A stretch of 64,000 nt of DNA, taken from an uncultured Spartobacteria bacterium (GTDB taxonomy: Bacteria; Verrucomicrobiota; Verrucomicrobiia; Chthoniobacterales; Terrimicrobiaceae). Below, piece after piece: positions 49,868 through 59,145 of the stretch. Positions within the stretch are counted from its first letter, which is position 1. The number at the start of each line of letters is the position of its first letter. The position numbers and the translations under genes were made by a program. The stretch covers positions 1 through 64,000 of the forward strand of contig CALCJD010000115.1 of NCBI GenBank assembly GCA_937960895.1, given 5' to 3'. A model generated the notes under the pieces. The model did no database searches and had not been told where the DNA came from. It saw nothing but the letters and a program-made list of their open reading frames with translations.

Positions 49868-52840
49868 CTAATTTTCCACCAGGCGCGCCCGGCCCCAGGC
49901 GCCGCGGTCCTTCGAATTTTTGGAGGTTCCGTTCCAGACAAGCTGCTGGTGACGGGAGTGTCCGTCATCGCTGTTGTCGATGGCGACATCAAAGAGCAGT
50001 TCCATGCCCGCCTTGGGGGTGATGCCGAGCACCTTCCACGGCAGGGTGGCCGCCAGGGTGTAGCCGTCGCCGGAGACCTCCGGCAAAACGAGGATCGCGC
50101 ACTGCCCGGAAAGGTCGGGGTGATCGCACACATGCACCTTGGGTTCCCGGCCGGCCCCGAGGAAAATCTGGCGGTCGCTGTACATCATGGAGCCGCCGGT
50201 CTCGAGGTCCCGGGCGCCGATGAACAACTCGACGCCGTCGGCATTCCAGAGGGAGGAGGGTTTGTGGTTGTTCCGTTGGGGGGTGGGATCCTTGACGTGA
50301 ATGAGGAAATACAGGTTTTCATCATCCCAGCACAGGCGGTAATCGCCGCGGAGTTTGCTGTTGGGTTTGCCGATCACGACCCGGCTGGACTCGATGGGCT
50401 CGGCGGGACGGCCCGGCCAGTTGGTCGTGCTGCCGTCCATCTTCATCCCCGGCAGCGCCCTTGGAATGGCCACCACCTTGCGGGATCTCCCGGCGGCGCC
50501 GTGGAAGCGCGGATCGTCAAAACGGAACGGCTCCCTGCGGCCCAGCATCACGTCATAGATGCGGGCATGGCTTTCCGCCGCCGCCCGCACCAGCGGCTTG
50601 TAGGGACGGTCGGTGACGTCCACCAGACCGGTGTTGTTGCCCTCGCCGTGGTACCCCTCAAAAAACCGTCCGGTGATCGATTGGTCCGCGTAGATGAACC
50701 ATTGTGAGCCGATCACAAAGGGCAGGGCGGCCGCCTGCTCGACATAATTGCGATAGGCCGCGGCCCGTTCCTCCTGGTTCGCCACTTCCTTCCCGCCGCC
50801 CAGTCCGGTGTCCATCGCCCCGAAAAACCATTCGCTCAGCAAAATCGGTTTGCCGCCGCTCCATTCACTGGCCCGCTGCAGGAAATCCTTTTCGATGGCG
50901 TAGGAATAATAGTTGATGCTGACGACATCGGTGTATTTGCCGGCGATGCGCACCGCCGTCTCGTTGTTCGTCGTGCCGGGGGTCATGCGGCTTCCGATGA
51001 GCAGGTGGTTCGGATCGTATTTGCGGAAAAGCCGCTCCACCATCGAGAAGTAGGTCTCGAGATACAGCTCGTAAAATTCCTGCATGTCCGCCGCGGCCGC
51101 GTCGGTGCGAATGAAGAGCGGTTCCTCCTTCAGTTCGTCGAAATCTCCGAACGGTTTGGCCGGATTCCACGCGGCGTTGAAGGCGGCGATGTCCCGGTAT
51201 TTTTCCCGGAGGAGCTGCACCAGGCGCCCTTTGGCGGCCACCTTGCTGGCCTTGTAGGTGGCGATCTTTTTCGGCAGTTCCTCGAAATGCTGCTCGTTGC
51301 CGTAGAAGTACCCGATGAGGAGCGGGTCGTTGGCGCGGGGGGCGATGCGGGCGGCAAATTTTTTGTCCAGCGCCTCCTCGGTGCCCGGCACGAACGGGTC
51401 CAGCAACTCGGCGGCGCCGATGCGTTCCGGGAGGGTGACCACGCCGTCACCCTTGCCGAGCGGCAGGAAGGCGACATTGGGAAACTGCGCATCCTTCATG
51501 GTCTGCGTGTTCGCGGAAAAGGCCCCGGCGCTGTTGAATCCCCAAAGGCGCAGCCGCTTCACCACCTGGCCGGTCCATTCCTCAAGGTTGAACGGCCGGT
51601 CGAACTTCCGGATCCAGTTGGCGGCATAAAACGAAAAGTTCCCCCAGTCCGGGCGCTGATCGCGCCACGCCGTCAGGAAGCGCGGATCCTTTTTCGGCAG
51701 CCATTCGTAAATCTTCTCGCGCCCGGCCACACGGGTGCAGTCATCGGTGCTCGCAATGCCGCACACCCCCAGCTGGAAAAACGCATTGCCCTCCGGCGTC
51801 ACCAGCATCCACCGCCCGCCGGCCTGTTCGACGTGGAAAAACCCGGTTTTCCGCAAGCCGAGCGCCGCCCCGGATCCCTTCAGTCCGCCATAGGCATCAA
51901 GGGCGGGATTGGGTTGGACCGCGGCCAGTTCGGCTTCCTGACTGGCCGCATCGGCGCGAAGTTCCCCGTCGCTTTTCACCTTGCCCGGATAGTCGATCCG
52001 CGCGCTCTGACCATACCGGTCGACCAGAAACTCCTCCGCTTCCGCGGTCCGCGGCACGCGGGCAACCTCCAGATCCTCCACCCGGACCTTCAGGGTGTTC
52101 ACGCCGGATTGGTCGGCGAAATTGAAATAATAGAGGTGCACAAAGATGTTCCAGTTGAACACCCGATTGTCCTGCACCTGCTGGTAATTGCCGGGCAGAT
52201 GGAAACGCAGTCCGGCGCCGGACGGGTCCATCACGCTGAAGCTCTCCGCCCAGCCGTCGGCGACAATCTGTTTGTCCTTCGTCCTCGGAAAGGTCACAGG
52301 CTCCCTGGACCCCAAAACAAAGCGGCCTTCGCCGGCCAGCCGGATGGGAAGGTGCGTGGAAAAGATCAGCCCTTTGGCTTCGGCGGGAAGGTCCGACACG
52401 GTGATCGCCACCTGCCGGGCGCCGTCGGGTTTCATCTCAAGTTTTGCCCCGCTCGGATACCGGGCGGTCAGCACGCCGTCCTTCACCTCCACCACCGGCT
52501 TTTCGCCGCGATAATCCTTTTCCTTCAGACGAAGACCCGGCACCGGAAAAACGATTTTGCCCATCGTCCCCCCGTCAATCTCCCAACCGGCCTCCGTAAG
52601 GGACGCGGTCGGGGCGCCCTTCGCCGACCAGCCCAGACACAACACGCCGGCCAACCAAAGCGTGCGGAAAAAAACGGACAGCCGAATCCCGCGCAGGGAG
52701 CGGTGTGAGGAGTTCTTGGTATCGGTGTCTCGACGACCCTCCCGGTTGGCGCGGGCGCCATTGACCAAACGGCCGCCAGGCCGCAAAGCCCGCGAGGAGA
52801 AGGAAGAGATCAGCGACGGGATGTTCATAGGGAAAGACAT
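49868..52840 (-). CDS. Secreted GH-A clan glycosidase with CBM9-like module, agarase-like
   Basis: 990 residues from ATG 52840 (a second ATG at 52828). A signal-type helix (RLSVFFRTLWLAGVLCLGW) lies oddly far in, at about residues 53-72. An N-terminal beta domain precedes a GH-A (beta/alpha)8 barrel at about 350-740 with paired catalytic Glu: N-E in YFYGNEQHFEE (about 514) as acid/base and LSEWFF (about 668) as nucleophile. The nearest described group is beta-agarase/GH50-like; substrate not certain. From about 820 a CBM9-like carbohydrate-binding domain follows (LCWDDENLYFLIHVKDPT, NADGVELFIG). It suggests marine-type polysaccharide use. No other CAZyme or transporter is adjacent. Convergent with the Ala/Lys-rich gene. 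Confidence 0.82.
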   Translation of the reverse strand: MSFPMNIPSLISSFSSRALRPGGRLVNGARANREGRRDTDTKNSSHRSLRGIRLSVFFRTLWLAGVLCLGWSAKGAPTASLTEAGWEIDGGTMGKIVFPVPGLRLKEKDYRGEKPVVEVKDGVLTARYPSGAKLEMKPDGARQVAITVSDLPAEAKGLIFSTHLPIRLAGEGRFVLGSREPVTFPRTKDKQIVADGWAESFSVMDPSGAGLRFHLPGNYQQVQDNRVFNWNIFVHLYYFNFADQSGVNTLKVRVEDLEVARVPRTAEAEEFLVDRYGQSARIDYPGKVKSDGELRADAASQEAELAAVQPNPALDAYGGLKGSGAALGLRKTGFFHVEQAGGRWMLVTPEGNAFFQLGVCGIASTDDCTRVAGREKIYEWLPKKDPRFLTAWRDQRPDWGNFSFYAANWIRKFDRPFNLEEWTGQVVKRLRLWGFNSAGAFSANTQTMKDAQFPNVAFLPLGKGDGVVTLPERIGAAELLDPFVPGTEEALDKKFAARIAPRANDPLLIGYFYGNEQHFEELPKKIATYKASKVAAKGRLVQLLREKYRDIAAFNAAWNPAKPFGDFDELKEEPLFIRTDAAAADMQEFYELYLETYFSMVERLFRKYDPNHLLIGSRMTPGTTNNETAVRIAGKYTDVVSINYYSYAIEKDFLQRASEWSGGKPILLSEWFFGAMDTGLGGGKEVANQEERAAAYRNYVEQAAALPFVIGSQWFIYADQSITGRFFEGYHGEGNNTGLVDVTDRPYKPLVRAAAESHARIYDVMLGRREPFRFDDPRFHGAAGRSRKVVAIPRALPGMKMDGSTTNWPGRPAEPIESSRVVIGKPNSKLRGDYRLCWDDENLYFLIHVKDPTPQRNNHKPSSLWNADGVELFIGARDLETGGSMMYSDRQIFLGAGREPKVHVCDHPDLSGQCAILVLPEVSGDGYTLAATLPWKVLGITPKAGMELLFDVAIDNSDDGHSRHQQLVWNGTSKNSKDRGAWGRARLVEN

Positions 52841-53069
52841 TGAGGTTAACCCGCGCGGGCGGCTTTCGAAATATGCAGTTCGTGCAAAATCCGAGACTTC
52901 TTGCTTTTTGGCGCCGCCCGCCGGCGGAGCGGGAGGGAAAGTGAAGGCGAGTGTGAAAGGGGGGATGGCACACCGCCCCGGATTTTCGGCCCGGACTTTC
53001 ATTGCGACAATCCTCCGTAGGGGACGCCGTGAGGAGTCCCGGACCATGCACGGGCGGGAAGCAAAGGAC

Positions 53070-55757
53070 TCACCGGGGCGCAGGGTTCTCCGGCACCGCA
53101 TCCAATCCGGCCAGTCTCCGCGCCGCGGCCAGGGTGTCGATTTCCTCCGGTGTTTTGTCGCGGCGGATGGCCTTGATGCGCGGAAACCGCAGGGCCAGTC
53201 CGCTGGCGTGGCGGGTGCTGGGTTGAATGGAATCAAAGGCGACCTCAAGCACCACACGCGGCTCCACTTCGTAGCGGTTGCCGCGCCGGTCGCGCGCGAG
53301 GTCGAGAAAGGTGGCGGTCAATTCCTCGATCTCCGCATCGGTCAGCCCCGAATACGCCTTGCCGATCGGCAGGAACGCACCGGACGTTTCGTCGCGCACG
53401 GCAAAGGTGTAATCGCTGAGTACCTTGCTGCGGCGGCCATGACCGTATTCCGCCGCCACAACCACCACGTCGAGGGTGGCAAATTCCTTCTTGAGTTTGA
53501 TCCAGGCCAGTCCGCGCCGGCCCGGCGTGTAGAGGCTGTCCGGATCCTTTGCCATCAGGCCCTCATTGCCGCGGGCGCGGGCCCGGCCGAAGGCGGTTTC
53601 CACTTCGGCGGGCGTCGCCGCCGCAAGCACCGGCGCCGGCTGGAGCGGCGGAGTCCACGCGATCGATTCGAGATGGCGCCTCCGTTCGAAAAGCGGCCGC
53701 TTGAGCAGGGAGGTTCCGTCAAGCCGCAGGATGTCAAAGACCACGCAGGCGACGGGGATCTGGTCCCCGAGAAACAGGTCGGCTTCGCGGCGTCCGAGGC
53801 GTTTCTGGAGCTCGAAGAAACTCAGGGCGCGGCCGTTTTCCCACGCGAGAATTTCGCCGTCGAGGACCGCATCGCGGCCGAGGGCGCGCGCGGCGGCGGC
53901 GATTTCCGGGAAGGTCGCCGTGACACATTTGAGATCGCGGGAGAAAATTTCCGCGCGCTCCGGCGAGCAATGGATCTGCGCGCGAATGCCGTCCAGCTTG
54001 TCCTCCAGCCACACCGTGCCCTGCGCGCCAAGACGCCGCCACAATGCGTCGGCATCGGGCTCGGGGCTGGCAAGCATGCATTTGACGGGTTGAAACAGGG
54101 TGAGTTCGGCCTCGTCGAGCCGGCCGTGCCGGGCCAGGACGGCGGCGCGGCCGATGTCCCCGAGCAGCATGTTGGCCTCACGCAAGGGATCCGCCTCCAC
54201 CCCGCAGGCCGCGGCGAGAGCCTCCTCCAGCAGCCCTTCCTTGAGTCCGATGCGAAGGTCCCCGGTCAGGATGCGCACCAGATATCCCGCAGCCAGCGGC
54301 GGGAGGTCGGAAAACAATGCGGCCAGCAAACCGATCTTGGCGGTGGGGCCGCGGGCCGCGCGCAAACGTTCCAGGGCCTGCGCCACGTCTTCCAGCGAAA
54401 GGGTTTTTGTGCCGGGCCGGACGGCCAGGGCTTCGACGGCGGCGGGACCGCTGTCGTTGTGACGCCGCCGGATGGCGGTCAGCTCGGCGTCATTCCGCCC
54501 GCTCGCCGCGCGCAACGCCCGGGTGATCACGGATCCGCCCACGTGAAGCGGACGGTCGTCCGACTGCGGAAAGGCCCGCCCGGTCAGCCAGACCGCGGCC
54601 CGCGCGAGATCGGCGTCGTCGAGCCCACCGAGGTAGGCGGAGAGGATCCGGATTTTTTCCAGCTTCCCCGTCGTCGCGCGCACCGCTTCGCCCACGAGGG
54701 CCAGGGCGTTGAAACCCCGGTTTTCCAGAACGGGTTCGGGAACGGCGGGCGCTTCCGGACCCGGCGCGGTCACGGGAATGGCCAGTTCCAATTGATCGGG
54801 ACCGGTGAGCGACCAGGCCTCGATGCCGCGCGCGCGCAGGTCGCGGGCAAATTCCTGCGCAAATCCGTGCAGGGTCAGCACCCGGCGCGGGGCGACCATT
54901 TCGACGTAACGCAGCAGATCGTTGTAGTCGGCGTGATCGGAAAGCGGAAAGGCCGCGTCGACCTGCTGGCGGTAAATGGCGCCGGGATCCATGGCCCAGC
55001 CGGTGAGCACGGCCACGCGGCGGTTGCGGACGGCGCGCAGGATCTTCGAGCCGTTCACGCTCGGCGGACAGACCAGGACGTGGCCGTCCGGCCGACCCGC
55101 ATCGAATTTCGCAAAGGGGGGAAAGGTGACGCCAAACTCCCCATACACCGCGGCGATGCGGGCGATGGCCGGGTGCGGCATGATGGGCAGCCCGGCCGCG
55201 GCCAGCACGGAGAGGATTTCCTGGGCCTTGCCGAGCGCGTAACCCAGCAGAACGGGGGTGTCCCCGTCCTCCAGCGCCTCGCGGCAGAATTTCACGACCT
55301 CCGCGACGACCTGTTCGGCCGGCGGAAACTGATACCGCGGCACGCCGAAGGTGGTTTCCATGATGAGCGTGTCCGCGTGCCGCGCCTCGGCGGGTTCGCA
55401 GGACAGTCCGCGCCGCAGTTTGAAATCCCCCGTGTAAAGCACGGAGCCTTCCGACGTTTCGCAAAACAACTGCGCCGAACCCAGCACATGACCCGCGGGC
55501 AGCAGCGTGACGGCGCCGTTTTCGAGGGTGAGGCGCTCGCCGTATGCCCGGATTTCCAGCGTCCCCAATTCCCCGCCCATGCGCGTCTGCATGAGCCGGG
55601 CCGTCGCGGGTGTGCACAGCGTGCGCGCATGCCGTGCGGTGTGGTCGCTGTGCGCGTGGGACACGAAGGCAAATCCCTTCGGCCGGCGCGGATCCAGCCA
55701 GAGGCCGACCTCCGGCAGAAAGACACCCTGACGATATTCGACGGCGGGAAAATTCAA
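53070..55757 (-). CDS. Fusion of MBL-fold DNA exonuclease and ATP-dependent DNA ligase
   Basis: 895 residues. Residues 1-330 are a metallo-beta-lactamase/beta-CASP nuclease with HxHxDH (H34, H36, D38, H39), H90, D111 and LTLHGF near 298, the ligase-associated exonuclease family. Residues about 345-895 are an ATP-dependent DNA ligase: an N-terminal DNA-binding helical domain, the adenylation motif E-D-K-L-D-G (K587), EGLMAKDPDSLYTPGRRG, WIKLKKEF and an OB domain. The two are usually neighbouring genes that act in repair or end processing; here they form one chain. No Lhr-type helicase gene is adjacent. It follows lgt by 34 bases on the same strand. Confidence 0.92.
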   Translation of the reverse strand: MNFPAVEYRQGVFLPEVGLWLDPRRPKGFAFVSHAHSDHTARHARTLCTPATARLMQTRMGGELGTLEIRAYGERLTLENGAVTLLPAGHVLGSAQLFCETSEGSVLYTGDFKLRRGLSCEPAEARHADTLIMETTFGVPRYQFPPAEQVVAEVVKFCREALEDGDTPVLLGYALGKAQEILSVLAAAGLPIMPHPAIARIAAVYGEFGVTFPPFAKFDAGRPDGHVLVCPPSVNGSKILRAVRNRRVAVLTGWAMDPGAIYRQQVDAAFPLSDHADYNDLLRYVEMVAPRRVLTLHGFAQEFARDLRARGIEAWSLTGPDQLELAIPVTAPGPEAPAVPEPVLENRGFNALALVGEAVRATTGKLEKIRILSAYLGGLDDADLARAAVWLTGRAFPQSDDRPLHVGGSVITRALRAASGRNDAELTAIRRRHNDSGPAAVEALAVRPGTKTLSLEDVAQALERLRAARGPTAKIGLLAALFSDLPPLAAGYLVRILTGDLRIGLKEGLLEEALAAACGVEADPLREANMLLGDIGRAAVLARHGRLDEAELTLFQPVKCMLASPEPDADALWRRLGAQGTVWLEDKLDGIRAQIHCSPERAEIFSRDLKCVTATFPEIAAAARALGRDAVLDGEILAWENGRALSFFELQKRLGRREADLFLGDQIPVACVVFDILRLDGTSLLKRPLFERRRHLESIAWTPPLQPAPVLAAATPAEVETAFGRARARGNEGLMAKDPDSLYTPGRRGLAWIKLKKEFATLDVVVVAAEYGHGRRSKVLSDYTFAVRDETSGAFLPIGKAYSGLTDAEIEELTATFLDLARDRRGNRYEVEPRVVLEVAFDSIQPSTRHASGLALRFPRIKAIRRDKTPEEIDTLAAARRLAGLDAVPENPAPR

Positions 55758-55791
55758 AACACCCCCACCTTCGTCCGGCGGGGCGTCACGC

Positions 55792-56736
55792 TCAACTTTT
55801 TCCCTTCGGCCAGGCCGGCTTCAGCCACGCCCACAGGAAGAATCCGGCCGCAATGAGGACAAGAAAAATCGAAAGGAACTGGCCGCGGGTCAGGCTGCCC
55901 GTCAGCGGCGCGTCGGGCTCGCGGAAAAATTCCCCGATGATGCGCAGCACCGCATAGCCCAGAAAAAACGCCCCGGTCAGCACCCCGTTGGGCAGACGGA
56001 ACCGCGTGCGCATCACCCACAGGATGGCAAAAAGCACCGCACCCTCGAGCAGGGCCTCGTAGATTTGCGAGGGATGACGCGGATCGAGCTCGCCGGCCAG
56101 CATGGTGCGCAGCTCCGGTGAGTGACCGACGTTTTCGATGATGACGCCCAGATTGTCCCAGGCCGGATTGATCTGCCGGGCCTGCAGAAGAACCAGTTCG
56201 ACCGTTTCCGGACGCGCGTCGGCATCGAGCAGGGCCTTGGGAAACTGCACCGCCCAGGGCACGGCGGCCACACGTCCATACAGTTCCCCGTTGATGAAGT
56301 TGGCAATCCGTCCGAGGAACAGCCCGATGGGCGCGGCCACCACGAGGTTGTCGCCGATGTTGCGCCAGGAAACGTGATGACGCCGCGAATACCACAGCGT
56401 GTACAGCATCAGGCCGATGATTCCCCCGTGCGCGGACATGCCGCCGTCCCAGACCCGCACGATGATGAGCGGATTCCGGAGGAAATTGCCGAGGTCGTAA
56501 AAGAGCATGTATCCCAGCCGGCCGCCGAGCAGCACCCCGAAGATGGCGCCGCCGATGATGAAATCGGACACCCTGTCCGGCGGGATGTCGCACCAGCCCT
56601 GACGGGAAAAGTGGCGCACGACGACAATGCCGATCAGAAACGCGGCCACATAGGCCAGACCGTACCAGCGCAGTCCAAACGACTCGTTGAAGCGGATCAA
56701 AAACGGACTGAGATCGTGGACGTAATAGGCAAGCAT
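55792..56736 (-). CDS. lgt: Prolipoprotein diacylglyceryl transferase
   Basis: 314 residues from ATG 56736; the frame is open further upstream but that part lacks family character and overlaps the lipoprotein gene start. Transfers diacylglycerol to the lipobox cysteine of prelipoproteins. Seven hydrophobic helices, with the Lgt signature GRIANFINGELYGR and the S-A-H-G-G motif containing the essential His, and a HPSQIYEALLEGAVLF stretch near the C-terminus. It serves the many lipoproteins of this window. The exonuclease-ligase gene follows by 34 bases; the small lipoprotein gene upstream is divergent. Confidence 0.93.
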   Translation of the reverse strand: MLAYYVHDLSPFLIRFNESFGLRWYGLAYVAAFLIGIVVVRHFSRQGWCDIPPDRVSDFIIGGAIFGVLLGGRLGYMLFYDLGNFLRNPLIIVRVWDGGMSAHGGIIGLMLYTLWYSRRHHVSWRNIGDNLVVAAPIGLFLGRIANFINGELYGRVAAVPWAVQFPKALLDADARPETVELVLLQARQINPAWDNLGVIIENVGHSPELRTMLAGELDPRHPSQIYEALLEGAVLFAILWVMRTRFRLPNGVLTGAFFLGYAVLRIIGEFFREPDAPLTGSLTRGQFLSIFLVLIAAGFFLWAWLKPAWPKGKS

Positions 56737-56832
56737 GACCAGCGCGGCACTTTGTCGGCTGGGCGCGGCCGGCTCAACTCCGAAGTTGTCCCGGATTGAC
56801 AGTCGGGGCCTAAAGCGTTTTATCTCAGGGGC

Positions 56833-57072
56833 GTGAAACCTGCCTTCCTCCTTGCAACCGCCGCCGCCGCCTCCCTCCTGCTGTCGTCCTGCTGCGTGAA
56901 GAACGGCATTCCTTGCAAGACGGTCACCTTGGAAAACCGGCGCGACATGTATTTCCCGCAAAAGGTGGAAGGTCCCTACACCCGCATGCTCTGCAAAGGC
57001 ATTCCGAAGGTGAAAAAGGAGAAGGAAATCAAGGTGACCTCCTCCAAGGAAGTCGTGCCCCCCGGCAAATAA
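56833..57072 (+). CDS. Small lipoprotein, 79 residues
   Basis: A GTG start at 56833 opens 79 codons. The signal peptide FLLATAAAASLLL ends in the lipobox L-S-S-C (C20), followed by a second Cys. The mature part is short and basic (KKEKEIKV) with no known domain. It is divergent from lgt, with 96 bases between the starts. Function unknown. Confidence 0.65.
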   Translation: MKPAFLLATAAAASLLLSSCCVKNGIPCKTVTLENRRDMYFPQKVEGPYTRMLCKGIPKVKKEKEIKVTSSKEVVPPGK

Positions 57073-57303
57073 TTCCGGCCGTCCTTTTCGACCCTCCCTT
57101 CCAAGTCGCGGAGAACAAGCCCGTTCGTCCGTCCCTCGCGCCCGGATAAACCGGATAAAAACGCCCCGACTGCCGGCACCTTCCGGTGGCCCCCCGCATG
57201 TCTCCGTTGGGAGACGCGAGTCCTGGAATCTTGGGATGCGAAGCCCCGTCCGGACGCGGGTCCGCCGCGCCCGATTCCCCGATTCGCCCCCGTGTCGGCG
57301 GCG

Positions 57304-57750
57304 TTAATTGTTCTTTTTGGCGGCGGCTTCGGCGCGGAGCTGACGCTCGGCTTCAAGCCAGTCGCCGGTCGGGTCGCCGCCCTCGCCGCGGGCGCGGCGC
57401 GCCTCGGAAATAAAATAGGCCCGCAGCGCAATGTCGTCCTGGGAAATCACGATTTCCTCAGCGCCCCCCACCACGACCTCCGCCCCGACAGCCTTCTTTT
57501 TCTTTCCGGACGTCGAACCGGCCGACTTTTTCCTGGCCGCAGCTTTTTTGGGCTTGGAGACCTTGGGGGCGGCCGCCGACCCGGCGGATTCGGACGGGGA
57601 TGCCGGAATCGGAGCCGCCGGGGAGGTGGGAACCAAAACCGGCATGCCGGGCGGCACGATGTGGGACTTTTGTTCCGTCTTGGCCGCGGACTTCACGGTC
57701 TTGGTTTTCTTGGGCTGCTCCTCGATCTTATCCTTTTTCTTCTTAGACAT
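57304..57750 (-). CDS. DUF2934-type protein with Lys/Ala-rich N-terminus
   Basis: 148 residues from ATG 57750, with a GGAGG site 6 bases upstream. The N-terminal 90 residues are Lys-, Ala-, Ser- and Pro-rich and likely disordered (MSKKKKDKIEEQPKK, then KPKKAAARKKSAG). The C-terminal 45 residues match DUF2934: I-A-L-R-A-Y-F-I-S-E and DPTGDWLEAERQL. The function of the domain is unknown; it is common in PVC bacteria, cyanobacteria and proteobacteria. Divergent from the phage-holin-like gene, with 98 bases between. Confidence 0.75.
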   Translation of the reverse strand: MSKKKKDKIEEQPKKTKTVKSAAKTEQKSHIVPPGMPVLVPTSPAAPIPASPSESAGSAAAPKVSKPKKAAARKKSAGSTSGKKKKAVGAEVVVGGAEEIVISQDDIALRAYFISEARRARGEGGDPTGDWLEAERQLRAEAAAKKNN

Positions 57751-57848
57751 GTTGATCCTCCCTGGTGCACCGTGCATTACCCCCGCGCCGCTGCACCTTG
57801 GCAAAATAAATCTTCAAAAAATTCCCTTCCAGAACTAAAATAAGGGAT

Positions 57849-58262
57849 ATGGGCGCGTTTCTTTTGAGGTGGTTTGTCACCGCCGTTGCCGTTCTCGTGG
57901 CCGAACGTCTGCTGCCGGGCATCCAATGCAGCGGGTGGGGGACTTTGCTGGGAGCCTCGCTGCTTCTGGGCATCATCAATGCCTTTGTGCGTCCGGTTCT
58001 CCTCCTGCTGAGCATTCCCTTCATCATTGTCACGATGGGTCTGTTCATCTTTGTGGTGAACGCCCTGCTCCTGCTTCTGGTGTCGCAGATCATTCCGAAC
58101 TTCCAGGTGGACGGCTTTTGGAACGCCTTTTTCGGCTCGATCATCATCAGTCTGGTGAGCTGGATCCTCAGCTCGTTCTTCCGCGGCAGCGACGGCCGCA
58201 TCTACACGATCACGCACCACTCGTCTTCGATCAAACAGGCCAACGCCCGCGTAATCGAGTGA
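57849..58262 (+). CDS. Phage-holin-superfamily IV-like (DUF360) membrane protein
   Basis: 137 residues. Four hydrophobic helices with the family pattern: LLRWFVTAVAVLVAERLLPGI, LLLGIINAFVRPVLLLLSIP, FIIVTMGLFIFVVNALLLLLV and FFGSIIISLVSWILS in order. The family is called phage holin family, or mycobacterial 4-TMS holin superfamily IV, but most chromosomal members have nothing to do with phage. Function unknown. It is followed by trpF 130 bases later. Confidence 0.82.
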   Translation: MGAFLLRWFVTAVAVLVAERLLPGIQCSGWGTLLGASLLLGIINAFVRPVLLLLSIPFIIVTMGLFIFVVNALLLLLVSQIIPNFQVDGFWNAFFGSIIISLVSWILSSFFRGSDGRIYTITHHSSSIKQANARVIE

Positions 58263-58392
58263 GGAGGCCAAGGGAAAGCGCCGGGGGCGGGGAAACTCCC
58301 TCGCCACCCGCCCTTCGGCCCGGTGCGGGAACGCCGGCGGAGCGGATTGATTCCGCTTGTGCGGACAATCCCGGAACGGAAACTTCTGAACC

Positions 58393-59037
58393 ATGAGTTT
58401 TTTCACACCCGGTCCCCTGCGCGTGAAAATCTGCGGCCTCACCAATGCCGCCGACGCGGAAATGGCCATCAACGCCGGCGCGGATGCGCTGGGATTCAAT
58501 TTTTTCCCGGGCTCGAAACGATTCATTCCCTTCGCGGAAAACCGCGGGTGGATCGCGGACCTCGCGGGACACGTGGACCGGGTGGCTGTGGTCGTGAATG
58601 CCACGCCGGACGAACTGGCGGAACTGCGCGACTCGGGGTGTTTTGAGGCCGTGCAATTCCATGGCGACGAAACGCCGGAGGCCTGCGCCGCGGCGGGATT
58701 CCCGCGCTGGATCCGGGCCGTGCGCGTGAAGGACGCGGACTCGGCGGCCGAAATCGACGCCCACGCCACGCCCGACATCCTTCTCGACGCCTGGTCCCCC
58801 ACGGCCTACGGCGGCACGGGCTCCCGTCTGAGCTGGGATCTGGCCCGCCAGATCATTGCGGCCCGGCCGGAACGGCGCATCGTGCTCGCCGGGGGGCTTG
58901 CCCACACCAATGTCCGCGAAGCCGTCCGGCTGGTGCGGCCGCATGGGGTGGACGTGGCCGGAGGGGTCGAACTGGAACCGGGACGCAAGGACGAATACCT
59001 CACCCGCGAGTTCATCCAGGCCGCCAAGTCGGCCTGA
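58393..59037 (+). CDS. trpF: Phosphoribosylanthranilate isomerase
   Basis: 214 residues, normal length. Isomerises N-(5-phosphoribosyl)anthranilate in tryptophan synthesis. (beta/alpha)8 barrel with KICGLTNAADAEMAINAGADALGFNF at the start (general-base Cys in K-I-C-G-L), AVQFHGDE, the LLDAWSPTAYGGTGSRLSWDL segment with catalytic Asp, and AGGLAHTNVREAV and GVDVAGGVELEPGRKDEYL phosphate-binding ends. No other trp gene is nearby. leuB follows 108 bases later; the two may or may not share a transcript. Confidence 0.95.
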   Translation: MSFFTPGPLRVKICGLTNAADAEMAINAGADALGFNFFPGSKRFIPFAENRGWIADLAGHVDRVAVVVNATPDELAELRDSGCFEAVQFHGDETPEACAAAGFPRWIRAVRVKDADSAAEIDAHATPDILLDAWSPTAYGGTGSRLSWDLARQIIAARPERRIVLAGGLAHTNVREAVRLVRPHGVDVAGGVELEPGRKDEYLTREFIQAAKSA

Positions 59038-59145
59038 CCCCGGTCCGCGCAGCACCCCCCGGGCCGGAAAACCCGCCCCCTTCCCCGCCGCCGAACGGTC
59101 CGGGACTTGCCACCGCCGCCGCCGGCTGCTTGGATGGCCGGCTCC

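Noticed and set aside
57849..58262. Prophage remnant because of a holin-like protein
   Set aside because: This family is common on chromosomes without phage, and no endolysin, capsid, integrase or attachment site is near.
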